This document shows positions 51,860-64,000 of a DNA stretch of 64,000 nt, one piece after another. The position numbers and the translations under genes are program-made. The notes below the pieces were generated by a model. It did no database searches. It worked only from the letters and a program-made list of their open reading frames with translations, and was not told the origin of the DNA. The stretch is taken from positions 32,005,707 through 32,069,706 of the forward strand of contig NC_089852.1 in assembly GCF_036373705.1 (NCBI RefSeq), written 5' to 3'. Origin of the DNA: Amia ocellicauda. Lineage: Eukaryota > Chordata > Actinopteri > Amiiformes > Amiidae. Numbering within the stretch: position 1 is the stretch's first letter; each line of letters opens with the position of its first letter.

Positions 51860-51942
51860 GTGGTTAGTCCTGGAGCACCTCATAACATTGACCCACACGC
51901 CAATCACAATTAAATTAGATATATTGCTGAGATTTGCATTAG
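51860..51942. repeat. OR far-upstream block cut by a gypsy LTR
   Basis: GAGCACCTCATAACATTGAC matches 29382-29402. Similarity stops at 51942, where the gypsy LTR starts with TGTCATGC. Confidence 0.6.
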
Positions 51943-52370
51943 TGTCATGCTGTCTGTCTGCACCTTCCCCAGCTCACCCCCAGATGTCACCCTTCACCTA
52001 TCTCATGTCATTCAATTATATCTTGCACCTGTTCTTGATTTCCCTCACTCAACTCCCAGTGCATTTAAACACTGCTGAAACCACAGATCATCGCAAAGTC
52101 ATTGTTTGCTCCTGCATCAATTTCCAAGCCTTGTACCTGTTTCCACGCTCCATTGTGTTTGACCTCTGCCTTTCCTTGACCACGGTTTTTCGGATCTCCT
52201 TGTTGTCTTGTTTCTTGGATACCTGACCTTTTTACCTGCCTGATTGTGACTACATTTCTGGATTCCCTGCATTGACCTGTTTACCTGTGACTCGACCTCT
52301 GCCTGGATTTGCTATACCTGTCTGCCTGCTCTCTCCGCGCCTGGGTCCCCTTACGCCTGGTCAGTTCACC
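51943..52370 (+). mobile_element. Ty3/gypsy LTR and leader
   Basis: Begins TGTCATGC, rich in CTGCCT/ACCTG words typical of the LTR of a common fish gypsy family, and runs to the gag ATG at 52371. The LTR/leader boundary was not resolved and no 3' LTR was found. Confidence 0.6.
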
Positions 52371-53618
52371 ATGACAGATGTGACAGATGAATTCGCTGGC
52401 GCCGCGGACCCAGCAAAGTCCACAGACCTGTACGCAGCCATCTCCTCCCAGGGTTTTTTGCTAGGATGACACAAAGAGATATTAGAAGAGATCGCCACCA
52501 CTCTGAATCAGCTTGTGTTGCAGTCACAGTCCCATCCAGCACCCACTTCGCCTTCGCTGGTTCATCTTGCAATACCAGAGAAGTATTACGGCTCCCTGGA
52601 TCGATGCGAGGGTTTTCTCTTACAATGTTCCTTGTACTTCTCCCATCTACCAGCTGCCTTTCCTACTGAGGAGGCAAAAATTGCATTTATGATCACCCTC
52701 CTTACTGGAAAAGCCCTGCAATGGGCATTGGCCATCTGGAAACAGAAGGGAGAGATTACCCGGTCCCTGCCAGCCTTTCTTGCACACTTAAAGGTGGTGT
52801 TTCATCATCCGGCCGAAGGAAAGACTGCGGGAGAGCAACTCCTTACTTTCCACGAAGGCAGCCTGTCAGCTACAGACTACATTCTGTAGTTTCGTACTCT
52901 GGCAGCCAGTAGTGGATGGGACGAGCGAACATTACTTACGGTCTTTCGACAAGGACTACATGCCAACCTACGATCCAAACTAGTCTGTAGAGATGAGAAC
53001 CTTGGCCTGGAACAACTAATCCAGCTTGCTGTCCGTCTAGACAACCTTCTTAAAACTAGAAGAAAACCGCCCACCTCTGATTATCCTCGCCTGCATCCTG
53101 CACCCTCTCACACTCCCACCTTCCAGCCCGGACCCGAAACAATGCAACTTAGCCGAACCCACTTACCTTCTGAAGAAAGACCGAGGAGGTTCCAGCAATG
53201 GCTCTGTATGTACTGCGGTCAGTCCAGTCATTTCCGAGGGTCCTATCCTGTCCATCCCAACGCACCCACGGAAGCCCCGGAGAAGAACGTGAGTACTAGA
53301 CAATGCCCTCTGGTCTCTTCTGGTCAATGTTGTATCTGTGTCAAGCTATTACTGCACTCTGATGGTACAATTGTCTCTGCTCTCATAGACCCTGGGTCAG
53401 CAGGCAACTTCATAGACCGAGCATCAGTAACTGGACTACAAATTCCCCTTTCTCCTAACCCCCACTCCGAGACCGAGCCATCAATAATCAGCCAATCGGT
53501 TCCGGCCAGGTCTCTCATTCCCTGGTCGGACTCCTACACACAAACAACTCTCTCTTCTGGTCATCGATTCCCTGGGAGTAGATATAATTCTTGGACTTCA
53601 TTGGCTCACCCACCATAA
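52371..53618 (+). pseudogene. Gypsy gag and protease with two in-frame stops
   Basis: One frame runs throughout, broken by TGA (52467-52469) and TAG (52887-52889). Seen: IPEKYYGSLDRCEGFLLQCS and LTGKALQWALAIWKQ (capsid-like gag); CMYCGQSSHFRGSY, a zinc knuckle whose last Cys is Tyr; and LIDPGSAGNFID, the protease site with DPG where D(S/T)G is expected. So both the knuckle and the protease look inactive even apart from the stops. Confidence 0.85.
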
Positions 53619-54440
53619 CCCTACCATCTCCTGGACGGGGGGAGAAATCCTCTCCTGGGGGCCTGACTGTTTTTCTCACTGCCTTTCTCTTCCCTGCAGA
53701 GCCACCCACATCAAAAGTCCACTGCTGTCCACTCCCGTTGAAGTTCCTTCTGAGTATCAGAGCCTGGCAGCAGTTTTCAGTAAAACCCTGACCTCCCGTC
53801 TACCTCCCCATCATCCGTGGGATTGTGCCATTGATCTGCTGTCTGGTCCCACTCCTCCTAGGGGGCGCATATATCCTCTTTCTCTCCCGGAGTCCCAAGT
53901 TATGGAGGATTACATGAAGGAAGCCCTGGAGCTGGGCATTATTCGACAGTCTACATCCCCAAAAAGGATGGAGGACTTCGGCCCTGTATTGACTATAGAG
54001 GTCTAAATTCAATAACCATAAAAAATCAATACCCTTTGCCCTTGGTGCCCGCTGCCCTGGAACAACTTAGCGACCTGGATCAAAAAACACCAAAGCAGAT
54101 GTCCTCTCCCGACAGTTCGATAATCAGTCAGTTCCCGTGTCCGCAGAACCCATCCTGCCATCTACATACATTGTGGCTCCCTTTCGCTGGAATATTATGG
54201 ATCAGATTGATCAAGCTCTCACCACAGAATCAGCCCCGTCTACCTGCCCAGTCAATCGCACGTATGTACCCACCTCAGTCCACCCTCAGTTGCTTGACAG
54301 CAGCAATTTAGTCACCCTGCACTGCTGGTTAGGGCAGGGGAGGTCTTGGGGTTACACAGAGATGGATGGGAGGGACACTATGGTCATTGTGGAGCTGACC
54401 AGGGGAAAAGCTGCTAGGCCTGCTTTTTGTGCATCCTAAA
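53619..54440 (+). pseudogene. Gypsy pol remains with large internal deletion
   Basis: The linker and RT start are recognisable ([35 protein letters not shown]). The sequence then jumps near 54060 from the start of RT to the end of RNase H ([12 protein letters not shown], then [15 protein letters not shown]). Most of RT and RNase H are deleted. Coding trace is lost by about 54320. Confidence 0.75.
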
Positions 54441-55323
54441 TCCGCCAGAAGGCCTTACCTCGATGAACAGGGGTGGATGGCAGCTGCTCCCAAGATGCAG
54501 GGACTTCAATCAGAATGTCCACCAGGAAGAGAAGGGCCATCAGAGGATGCTGCACTGGCTACCCTGAATCATATATGGAACTTGGGGTTACTGCGTCCTC
54601 CAAATCCAATCTACAGTGCACTGTAGGGTGACCAGGAATTCTCTTGACAGTGCCAGAGGGGGAAGGAGACAGACTGAGGCAGACATGGCCAAAGCAGGCC
54701 TGTCTTCCTCCATTCTCTCCAGTACTCCAAGGCCTCTGTGTCTGAAGCCTGGAGAGAAAGCACTTTGTCAGCCAATGAAGCCACTTCACTCCCACCCATA
54801 GAGGTGAGTGGGACCGGTCTTGCTCCGCTAGGGCTGGGGCTGCAGGTGAAGGTGGGGAGCTGGGGCAGCTTGGTTGGCCAGCTGGAGGTGCATCAACTAT
54901 GCACCGCCAGCATCTGGTTCTACGAGGATGTTGAGACCAACAAGCGATGTGTCGCACGGTAAGCTGCAAGTGCTAGGGACCCTGCGTATGTATCTCGGAA
55001 GGGATAGAAATCCTGAAGGGGAGGCTGTGCAGAGGGGATTAGCTGAGTGGAAGGTGGCGAAGGGCTCAAAGAAAACTGTAAGATTGGTGCTGAAGCTGAT
55101 GCACTGGAACTACTCCACAAGGATAAATGCCCAGAAGCCCATGTCATGTGCCTGAACAGAGAACACAGCTGGAAGCACATGCATATCAAGTAGGAGGAGG
55201 AGTCCTCCGGGGCTCTGTGAATGTGGTGCGGACCCAAGCAGGTCACACACGAGGCATGCCTGTCTTCTGGTGGGAGGGTGTTTCACAAAACAGTATATAT
55301 ACAGCATATCAATCAGGCGCATC
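54441..55323. other. GC-rich interval, possibly gypsy 3' region
   Basis: Purine-rich sequence with several short open frames on both strands, none with known motifs. Its place after gypsy pol suggests the 3' untranslated part of that element, but this is not shown. Confidence 0.35.
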
Positions 55324-56973
<1,650 letters not shown>

Positions 56974-57360
56974 TATGAATAGCGAAAGCAAAACAATAAA
57001 CTTACGGATAGCACGATACGGAGCCCAGTGTCGTGAAAGCAATAATAATAATAATACTCTTAATATATAGTTGGTTATTACTTGCAACTGCAATATTTTT
57101 AAGGGGTATCTACTGGATTAATACAAGTATTACTGCCGATAGAAAGTTTTGCATTTTGCTTAGGAGTCCAAAAAGGAGAATCCACAATAGTGAGCAGCAA
57201 AAAGAGATTGAGTTACTGTACATCACAATAGAGTAGCAAGCAGTGGAGGGCTGCTTGAGTAACGGTGTACAGTAGCCTATAGATTGCTTTGTTAGACAAA
57301 CTCGTTCACAGAGGCCCCATAGTAACGACATAGATCCCCTCTCCCATTGGACAGTATCCT
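56974..57360. other. Interval with no recognised feature
   Basis: AT-rich, short AAT run at about 57041-57056; no known coding motif. Confidence 0.4.
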
Positions 57361-57465
57361 CGATTTGAAAGATAACCCTGGTTTGAAAGCATTTCAAAAG
57401 TGTCCCTGGTGAAATACTACAAGCATCACATTGAAAGGAGTCATATTTATATTGTGTGTAGTTAT
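57361..57465. repeat. OR-unit flank relic
   Basis: GTCCCTGGTGAAATACTACA then AGCATCACATTGAAAG matches 22990-23035 and 29955-30005. It marks another copy of the OR unit with no receptor attached in the window. Confidence 0.55.
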
Positions 57466-57559
57466 GTCACGGATGGTGTTAATTATCTCCTTAATCACCA
57501 TGAGGAACCCTGGATAATGTTTTATATAAAATGTGTAATGTTTGAAATACTAATATGTC

Positions 57560-57960
57560 AGTAGAGCCAATTATATTAATTGTCAAGCATGCAAATGTTT
57601 TTACTAGTGCTGACGCTGCAGAAGTCACTCCCAGCATCTGCGTCAAGATTTCTGTGGCTTATCTTAAGGTTGGAGAGGTCACCTCATCGTTATTGATCAA
57701 CAGTTGTTTTAAGGACTATAGGACCAGACCTCTCCCAGTAGAGGAGAGGGCCAGAAACCTGATCTCAAGACAACACTTTGGGAAACATGTGACTGTCCCT
57801 GCCCACAGACCCACATGCCATGCATTGTATAAAAAGCTGTTAACTTCTGCTGTTCAGTCTCTGCTGAGGTGGAGAGCTTCCATATCGGGCCCTTCTAGGC
57901 CCGGCATGTTAAATAAATACATATTATCCTCTGTGCATCAAGACGTGGGAAAGTGACGAC
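57560..57960 (+). mobile_element. Retroviral-type LTR with promoter and polyA signals
   Basis: A TATA box (GTATAAAAAGC, about 57829) is followed about 80 bp later by AATAAA (57912-57917) and a GC-rich leader. The TATA-to-AATAAA layout resembles the solo LTR at 35936. Boundaries and target duplications were not found. Confidence 0.4.
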
Positions 57961-59080
57961 GAGCGACAGCAAATGACGGCAAGCGACGCACCAGGGTCTA
58001 CCAGCGGTGGATGACCAGAGAAGTGAGACACTGCAGTGGTCATGAGGTTTTCCAACCAGGGGAGGCTAAGTTAACTTATATTGGGAATTTATACCCTTAT
58101 TTAGGTGTACAGGTGTTGTTTTAGTTGGGAGCTGTCACTGCCATGGACCTGCCCTCTCCCTTTCCTGAAGCCTCCCCCACTCCTGTAGAAAGGGAAAAGA
58201 AAGATTACTAAGTCTGAGAGGAACTTGCTTATGAACAGTGACACATATAACCCAGACCTTTTAGGGCCAGTGGAGTTGGGATCCCTTGGAAGACAGATGT
58301 TTGTCGGCCTGCTGAAAATGAACCTGTGGGGAGAGAAACATGATTAAAGAAAGATGGAAAGGGAAGTAGAATAGTGGAGAAATAAATCAGTTCTCATCCT
58401 GTTCGCAGAAGTGATTCAAACAACTACTGTGTTTTCTGTGATTCTGATCTTCTGCTTTCTTTCTCTCCCCATCTCCTCCCGGAAGCAGTGTTTGGAGCGG
58501 CGAAGAAGACAGAGTGGGGAGCTGTATATCAAGACAGGGGTCTACTCCACTGGTTTCCAGGGGGAGATAGCCCTGGTTTGAGTTTCCCTCGCCAGTGGGC
58601 ATTCGAGTGCATGACTGTGATCGGACCAGGAGGAAGGCAACACAGAGTATGGAGTGGTACATGCAGTCTTCTGGCCAAGGCAAGACTGGGGAGAATCTGG
58701 GTTGGACAATTGACCTCCGGTACCGGGTATAAGAGTTTGGGTTACGGTTTGTTTTCTTTATTTGTTGTATTTAGTTGGGCTGGTTTTATAGATAATTTTT
58801 ATTAGAATATTCAATTGCCCATTTTTATTCTTTTGTTTCATTATTTTTATTTTTGTTTATTGCCCCTAGATTAAAGGCATTTTACAATAGTTTGTACTAT
58901 TTTTAGGATTTTTGGCCCTCCGAAATACTTGTGCAACATTGTTGTAATAAATTATTTTTCTTTGAAACCACTTGCTTCTCTTGGTGTGTGTGTGCCCGAG
59001 ATTCAAGCCAAACCTGTGTGGGGAGAGATTGTGAGGCCCCCCTCCTCACCATAATCAAACGGGGGTGGCGTATGCAACAA
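57961..59080. other. Possible retroelement leader and unassigned sequence
   Basis: A short frame MDLPSPFPEASPTPVEREKK at 58143 could be a gag start, but stops follow at once. 58480-58780 is GC-rich, and 58800-59080 AT-rich with no recognised gene. Confidence 0.3.
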
Positions 59081-59084
59081 TTAT

Positions 59085-59415
59085 ATTACTGAAAATAAGT
59101 AATATTAAGTTTCTGTTGGATTACAGAAAGAAACATATAATACCCGATTTCTTCTCTTCTCCTTTTGGCAGCACGACACCATGAGAAGGGTGCGTGATAC
59201 AGATGCAACTTAGAGGTGGGGGTCTTTGAAGATTGGCTAGGAGCCAATCAGAGGACAGGTATCTTTTGGACTCTGGACAAATAACTAAGCCAGGGTCTAC
59301 CAGGGCCCCTTTGAATGTAGGAAACTAGATAAAAAGGAAGACGTCTGTTTCCTGCACCAAACCAGAGAGTATAGAATTTGCCATAGAAAAATACATTCTA
59401 ACAATTAATATCTTC
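59085..59415 (-). mobile_element. Retroviral LTR-like repeat, copy 2
   Basis: Matches 1185-1678. It lies just downstream (minus strand) of retroviral env and pol remains, where a 3' LTR is expected. A purine-rich AAGGTGGGGACTGGAAG on the minus strand (59434-59418) beside it could be the polypurine tract. Confidence 0.55.
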
Positions 59416-59749
59416 CAGTCCCCACCTTGGGAGGGAAAAATATTCAACAGATGTTTGACCTTTCAGTAAATAATAAAAATATTTACCAAACAAGCTTATT
59501 ATGTGAGATGAATATCTCATGACGAATGGTGATAACATCACTATAATAAGTACGTATCAGACAACGTAAATAATAAAACATACATATAGTAACAATTAAC
59601 ACAGCTACAGACAAGAAAGTAGCACCTTTAAAAGCAAAATCCCACTAAGAATGTTTGTAAGTTATCTCCATATTTCCATCAGAAATCAAATGTTGTATCC
59701 CCTTTGTTCAAACTTTGTTTGAATTTTTAGTTTGAGAAGAATTATTTCA

Positions 59750-60770
59750 GAATGTTTCAACAATGTTTCAATGTTTCAAAAGGCTCTAACTTCTCTAAAA
59801 CCTCGGCATCAACAGGTTTCAGGATCTCTGCCAACATAGCCGGCAACGTGGGTGTGAAATTTAAATCTTCTGGAATATAAGGCAAGGTCAGATCACCAAT
59901 CTTAATTGCACTTCTGGTTTGAACACAGAAAGTGGAGTTAGTTAAGGGACATTCTAAATTGTTGTACAAGTAATAAGAATTGTCTTTTGTAATGCACCAC
60001 GTGTGATTGCCTACTGGTTAAGCTTGTAAGTACCCTGTTGAAGCCATAGGTACAGCATGTAAGGTTGATAACTTAGTAATGTTATCAACCCTAAACTATA
60101 ATGATTCTCCAATAACGTCACATGTACACAACACACTAGAGCGATAGGTAATACAAGATTCAGTATGATCAACAACATGCCATGAGGTTCTCATTTGATC
60201 TACAGATGGAGATAATTGTGGTTGAGTTACCACTTTTCCATGTGTCCATGTATGACACCTAAGTCATACATATTATGCAGGGACCTCATCACATTTTCAG
60301 CTGTATACAATGGCAGAATCAAAACAAATCCTAGAGTATTAGTGTCTTTATTTGGGGTTTCAATTGGTAACACTCTAACAGTTTTCAACAGTTCTGGAAA
60401 TTCAAGTGGCAGGGATTGACAAGTTTGTACATCATATATATCACAAACTAAATGTCTACTAACTACAGATCCAGTAACACATTATAGAGGTTAAATGAGA
60501 GTAACATAAATGGCTACTATTATTAATAAGTAGGAATGAGCATCTGTATAGCAGTTTCTACATCTAAGTCAAGAATATCAACATTCAGAACAAATTTAGG
60601 CTTGTAATTCCTATAATGGTTATGGAGTCTCATGGTTATTTGTAAACTATTGCAGCATGAATGGCAACCCCCAGGAAACCAACAAGGAACAACATCATGG
60701 TCTTCACTTTCTCTCAGGAACACCTGAAAGATCAAGGGTAGCAGTGATTACTTAACAGTCTTTATCTGAT
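59750..60770 (-). pseudogene. Endogenous retrovirus envelope-like remains
   Basis: Several short minus-strand frames (60735-60523, 59969-59757) contain Cys-rich and Asn-glycosylation-type sequence with stops between them. Assignment to env rests mainly on position between integrase and LTR; no fusion peptide or CX6CC motif was identified. Confidence 0.45.
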
Positions 60771-60974
60771 GTGAAACCATTTACGAATATCTTTGCCTTT
60801 GTACACAGCTGGACTGGATTTGTCCAGAATGAGGGATGGTCCATACCAATCAGCTTCTAAAGTATGGTGTTTGTGTTTGTAATTTTAAACCATTCATCTG
60901 TCACCAATCTGCAGTTCTTCTTCATGAACTTTGGTGTCAAAATATCTATTAATTTGTCTCTGTTTGTGACCTAA

Positions 60975-61843
60975 TTATTTAGCTACAAAGCATTTAATTT
61001 GATCTTCACACGCTAAGCAATTTCTTAACCAAGTCACATTAGCAGCTTGCAAAAGAACAGGTTGTTCTTCCAAAGGAAGTAAACAATATCTTGGGACATG
61101 CATAAGTCGTCCAGTCATCGCTTGATGTTGTGTAATTCTGGTAGTGGAGTGTGGTTTTGACCGCACTGCCATTAGGCACAGAGGTAAAGCCTCAGCCCAC
61201 CTTTTTGGATTGTCTTGACACATTTTTTTCAAAAGTGTTTTTAGAGTGTGGTTTCCACGCTCGACTACTCCTGACGATTGAGGGTGGAATGGAATGTGTA
61301 ATTTCTGGGTGATGCCTAATGCTTGACACATAATTTTCACTACACTGCTTGTGAAATGTGTTCCTCGATCACTATCAATCACCTTTGGTAGTCCCCACCT
61401 AGTGAACACATTTTGTATGAGTTTTCGCTACAGTGGCAGCAGTGGCACGCCTACAAGGAAAAGTCTCAATCCACTTTGTAAATTTGTCAAGGATAACCAA
61501 AATATACTGGTTATCCTGTGATGTTTTGGCTAAAGGACCAATTAAATCAATTTGAATATGAGTCCAGGGACCTTTCGGCAGAGTTGATAGTCTGAGTTTG
61601 GATTTGTGTGTAAGCAGAAATGACAGTGGTTACATGCAGTGGTCATTTTTCATATTCAGCCACCTGTAATATTGTGTAATCTTCTCTATTGTATTTTCTA
61701 AAGAAAAATTACATCCTACTGGTGAGTTGTGAAATAGGTCAAAAATATCTGGAGTTAATTGTGAAGGAACACAGACTACAGGGTATTCAGATTGTGGAAT
61801 GTTTACCATGAGAACCTTGTCAGAATCACCCGCGCCCACTAGA
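60975..61843 (-). pseudogene. Endogenous retrovirus integrase
   Basis: On the minus strand: part of the zinc domain (61839-61630); a QIDLIGPLA first-Asp strand and KFTKWIETFPC (about 61540-61450); then, in another frame (61409-60975), WGLPKVIDSDRGTHF (second Asp) and HPQSSGVVERGNHTLK (Glu). All three catalytic residues are recognisable, but a frameshift at about 61410 and a stop break the gene. The pattern is of a gamma/epsilon-type retrovirus. The right side is cut by DIRS-like sequence at 61844. Confidence 0.8.
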
Positions 61844-62550
61844 GTAGTTCCCTTTCAAATCAAAAGACAGCCATTACCTAATGGGAAGAGACTTCTGACC
61901 TGCCAATCATTGAAAACATGTACCAAAGCTGCCCAATAGGGGCCCAGCTGTCAGGAGAGACCCGCCCCCGGCATCTGTGAAAAGTCTCCTCCTGACTGCA
62001 GCTCCCTGCCATTTCTTCTTTCACTTGCCAGTGAATGTGCTGACAGTTTCGCTTGCGATCCTAAAGCTTGAGAAGTGCGCTCCCGTACTCTTCGGAGTTA
62101 GGTTCCTCATCGGATTATATCCTTTGATTATTGTTCACTTTCTCTTCGGAGCTCAGACTACGGTCTTTTCCTTTGTATTCTTTGCGTTTTCAGCTTCTCT
62201 TGGAGGTAAGTGTGCATTAGGAGTCTTGCTTGGAGCCGACTTTGGTCCCTCTTCTGAGATCTACTGCACGATTTTACCTTCTGTACCATTTTTATTCTTT
62301 TACAGATTCAAGTGGCATAGGAAAGGGTAGAGAAGGAGTCTACTCCACGGAGCAGTCTTCCCGCGCTTTTACCGCCCGCTCTATCCTGGGATCACGACCT
62401 CTGTCGGTGGATTTTAACCCACTCTACACGCTGAAAACAGCTCTCGACACACCGAGCTCGTCGATCCCTCGACCTTGTCGACATTGACCAACCCCACCAA
62501 TCCCTCTCCCCTGCTGCTTGACATCGATTAACCTCATCGATCCTACATTT
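61844..62550 (+). mobile_element. DIRS-like 5' region with small intron
   Basis: Starts at AGTAGTTCCCTTTCAAATCA, which resembles the DIRS terminus at 681 (GTTATCTTTCAAGTCGGAAG). A leader follows with a strong donor GGAG|GTAAGTG (62206) and acceptor TTTTATTCTTTTACAG (62305), a 100-bp intron. No DIRS coding region follows; gypsy sequence begins at about 62550. Confidence 0.45.
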
Positions 62551-63115
62551 TGTAGGCTACTATAGGAGGTTTATCCCTGCTTTTGCCAAATTGGTGACCC
62601 CCTTACATGGCCTGTAGGGACTTCACCCTCAAAGAAAACTGCATCACTCGTCTGGACAGCTGCCTGCCAAGCTTCCTTTGAGTGTCTGAAGGAGAAACAG
62701 GTGAGTGCTCTGATTCTTGCATTTGCGGATTCCTCCAAGCCTTTTTGACTATACATGGATGAAAGTTTTGCGGGGTTAGGGGCTGTGTTGTCCCAAATAC
62801 AAGGGTTGCCGGAAGAGAGTCATTGCATACGCTAGTCACTGCCCCCAGCAGTCGTAGCCCCCAGAGCACAATTATCAACATTACATGTCATTCAAGCTTG
62901 AGTTGCTGGCCCTAAAAGGGGCAGTGATCAAGAAATTTAAAGATTACCTGTGAGGCATGACTTTCACAGTATATAATGATTCTAACCCCTTAATACAACT
63001 CAGCACTGCTCAGTTGGGGGCAGTGGAACAATGGTGGGTAGCTTAGATTACCAACTTTACTTTTGATATTCGACTAATCAAAATGTTGACCCTTTGTCCA
63101 GGTTACCTGGAGAAG
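62550..63115 (+). pseudogene. Gypsy RNase H fragment
   Basis: Plus-strand frames read WTAACQASFECLKEKQVSAL, LAFADSSKPF, DESFAGLGAVLSQIQGL, then FKLELLALKGAVIKKFKDYL and QNVDPLSRLPGE, the usual order in gypsy RNase H. Frameshifts and stops interrupt it. RT and integrase are absent on both sides. Confidence 0.75.
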
Positions 63116-64000
63116 TCAATCAGGGGGAGGGTTTATGGGTGCATATGGGGAAGCCCCGGGCCAAGAGAAGACTCCCTTTTGGGCCAGTGGCAGGACGAGG
63201 ACATGGTGCTGTGGATGGTGAAGGGATGGCTACAAAATGGTGTGTGACCCTCATGTGCTGAATACCAGGGATGACTGGCGGAGGCCAAATGTCTGCTGGC
63301 TGAGTGGCCATGGCTACAGTTCCAGGAGGGCTGTATGGTGCGGCACCAACTGATGTCCACGACTGGGGAAGAAACAGTCCAGATCATTGTATCCCAGGGC
63401 CAAGAGCTTGACTTGTGGAAAAGGACCATGCAGCCACAGTTCATTCTAGCGGGGGGTGGACCCTGTCAGTACTTCGGACCAGATATTTTTGGCATGGCAT
63501 GGGGGAGGACTCTGGGCGGCAGTGTGTTCACAGTGCTCCTGGACGACGGTGTGTCCAGAGGGAGAAGCCCCATGAGCTCTGTAGTCTATACTGTTTATTA
63601 AGAATAAATATTTTAAAACACATAATTATAATACTCATGATTCAAATTTGTTAAAATTCATTTCTAAATACTAAAGTGATTTAACCAAAATACCTAATAA
63701 ACTCTAAATAAACATGTATTAAATCAATCAAAACAATTAAATTAGTGAATAAGGGCAAACTGCCAAACCAACAAAACATTCTGGTGCATTTAAAATAATT
63801 CAAACAGTCAATGCATTAGACAAACAGAAAAAACAAAACCATCAAATCATTCAAGAACAGAAAAAACAGTGCCATTAAAAGCAATTAATTTTTTTAAATT
63901 TTTTTTTAAACAATCAATAATCAGTAAAAGAATAAACGTTCTTGGACTCGGGCTCCAGCAGGGGGAGTATCCGTCCCTGGAGGTGGGGTCCCATCATGGG
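63116..64000. other. Right-end interval with no recognised feature
   Basis: 63116-63590 is GC-rich with short open frames that match nothing known; it may be the 3' part of the gypsy element. 63600-63930 is AT-rich with T- and A-runs. Confidence 0.4.

Noticed and set aside
54441-55323. Host gene candidates in the purine-rich region after gypsy pol
   Set aside because: Open frames on both strands are short, lack motifs, splice signals in register or a polyA signal.
61977-62330. 117-residue hydrophobic ORF that could be a membrane protein
   Set aside because: It crosses a strong splice donor and acceptor pair in a DIRS-like leader and has no paralogue; likely noncoding leader.
63116-63600. 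ORFs at the right end as part of a new gene
   Set aside because: No recognised domain and position directly after gypsy RNase H; best left unassigned.

Overview
The window is vertebrate nuclear DNA, most likely from a ray-finned fish. It has no operons or ribosome sites. The only intact host genes recognised are four single-coding-exon olfactory receptors of the fish delta-like type, all on the minus strand. Almost everything else is transposable elements typical of fish: Tc1/mariner, hAT, PIF/Harbinger, DIRS, Ty3/gypsy, endogenous retroviruses, L2-, CR1- and Tx1-type LINEs and tRNA-derived SINEs. The L2/SINE tail 'CCCTGGATAAGG..TCTGCCAAGAAATAA(AAT)n' and the SINE head 'GGCAGCACTGTGGAGTAGTGG' remind me of early-branching ray-finned lineages such as sturgeon, paddlefish, gar or bowfin. 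That is an impression, not a determination.

Olfactory receptor (OR) cluster. Intact 310-codon ORs lie at 5157-6089 (OR1), 20564-21496 (OR2), 32438-33370 (OR3) and 50324-51256 (OR4). An OR pseudogene lies at 24675-25017. A fifth promoter/leader exon at 1-165 belongs to an OR whose coding exon is beyond the left edge. Each intact gene is preceded by the same cassette: homeodomain-type TAATTA sites (near-match in the OR2 type), a CTCC..GGAG palindrome, a TATA box, a short noncoding exon, a ~190 bp intron, and the coding exon. OR2 alone has a further ~550 bp inside its 5' region. Conserved blocks upstream and downstream of the ORs recur at 4.6, 6.7, 22.5, 29.4, 30.2, 48.3, 51.9 and 57.4 kb, so the locus grew by tandem duplication of a multi-kb unit and some units have lost their receptor.

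Layout. 0.7-4.2 kb: DIRS element with a nested retroviral LTR. 7-10 kb: interspersed repeat and a solo LTR. 10-13.2 kb: Tx1 LINE (+) against an L2 LINE (-). 13.8-15.5 kb: DIRS recombinase remains and CR1 LINE. 15.5-19.9 kb: a 4.4 kb hAT element bounded by 8-bp duplications, carrying a MITE and a second solo LTR. 20-25 kb: OR2, SINEs, Tc1 piece, OR pseudogene. 25-29 kb: repeat, L2 and CR1 LINEs. 29.6-32.4 kb: DIRS terminal element, a complete Tc1 with an open transposase frame, and a Tc1-type MITE. 33.8-40.7 kb: two interleaved Ty3/gypsy elements, one carrying a MYND zinc finger, interrupted by a solo LTR. 40.8-44 kb: endogenous retrovirus pol/env (-) and DIRS. 44-49 kb: simple repeats, an unrecognised terminal exon, a deleted Tc1, a PIF/Harbinger element and a minisatellite. 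50-55 kb: OR4 and a decayed gypsy. 55.3-57 kb: Tc1. 57.5-63.1 kb: retroviral LTR, endogenous retrovirus (-), DIRS 5' region and gypsy RNase H.

The most unusual observations are: two full-length solo LTRs of one family, each with 4-bp target duplications, in which a 0.7-0.95 kb internal segment lies in opposite orientations; the MYND finger fused upstream of a gypsy protease; the conserved two-exon OR promoter cassette with evidence that OR1 is a mosaic; DIRS termini at the same position in two OR units; and an unrecognised 147-residue terminal exon with its own splice acceptor and polyadenylation signal. All boundaries were read by eye; family names rest on recalled motif patterns, not searches.
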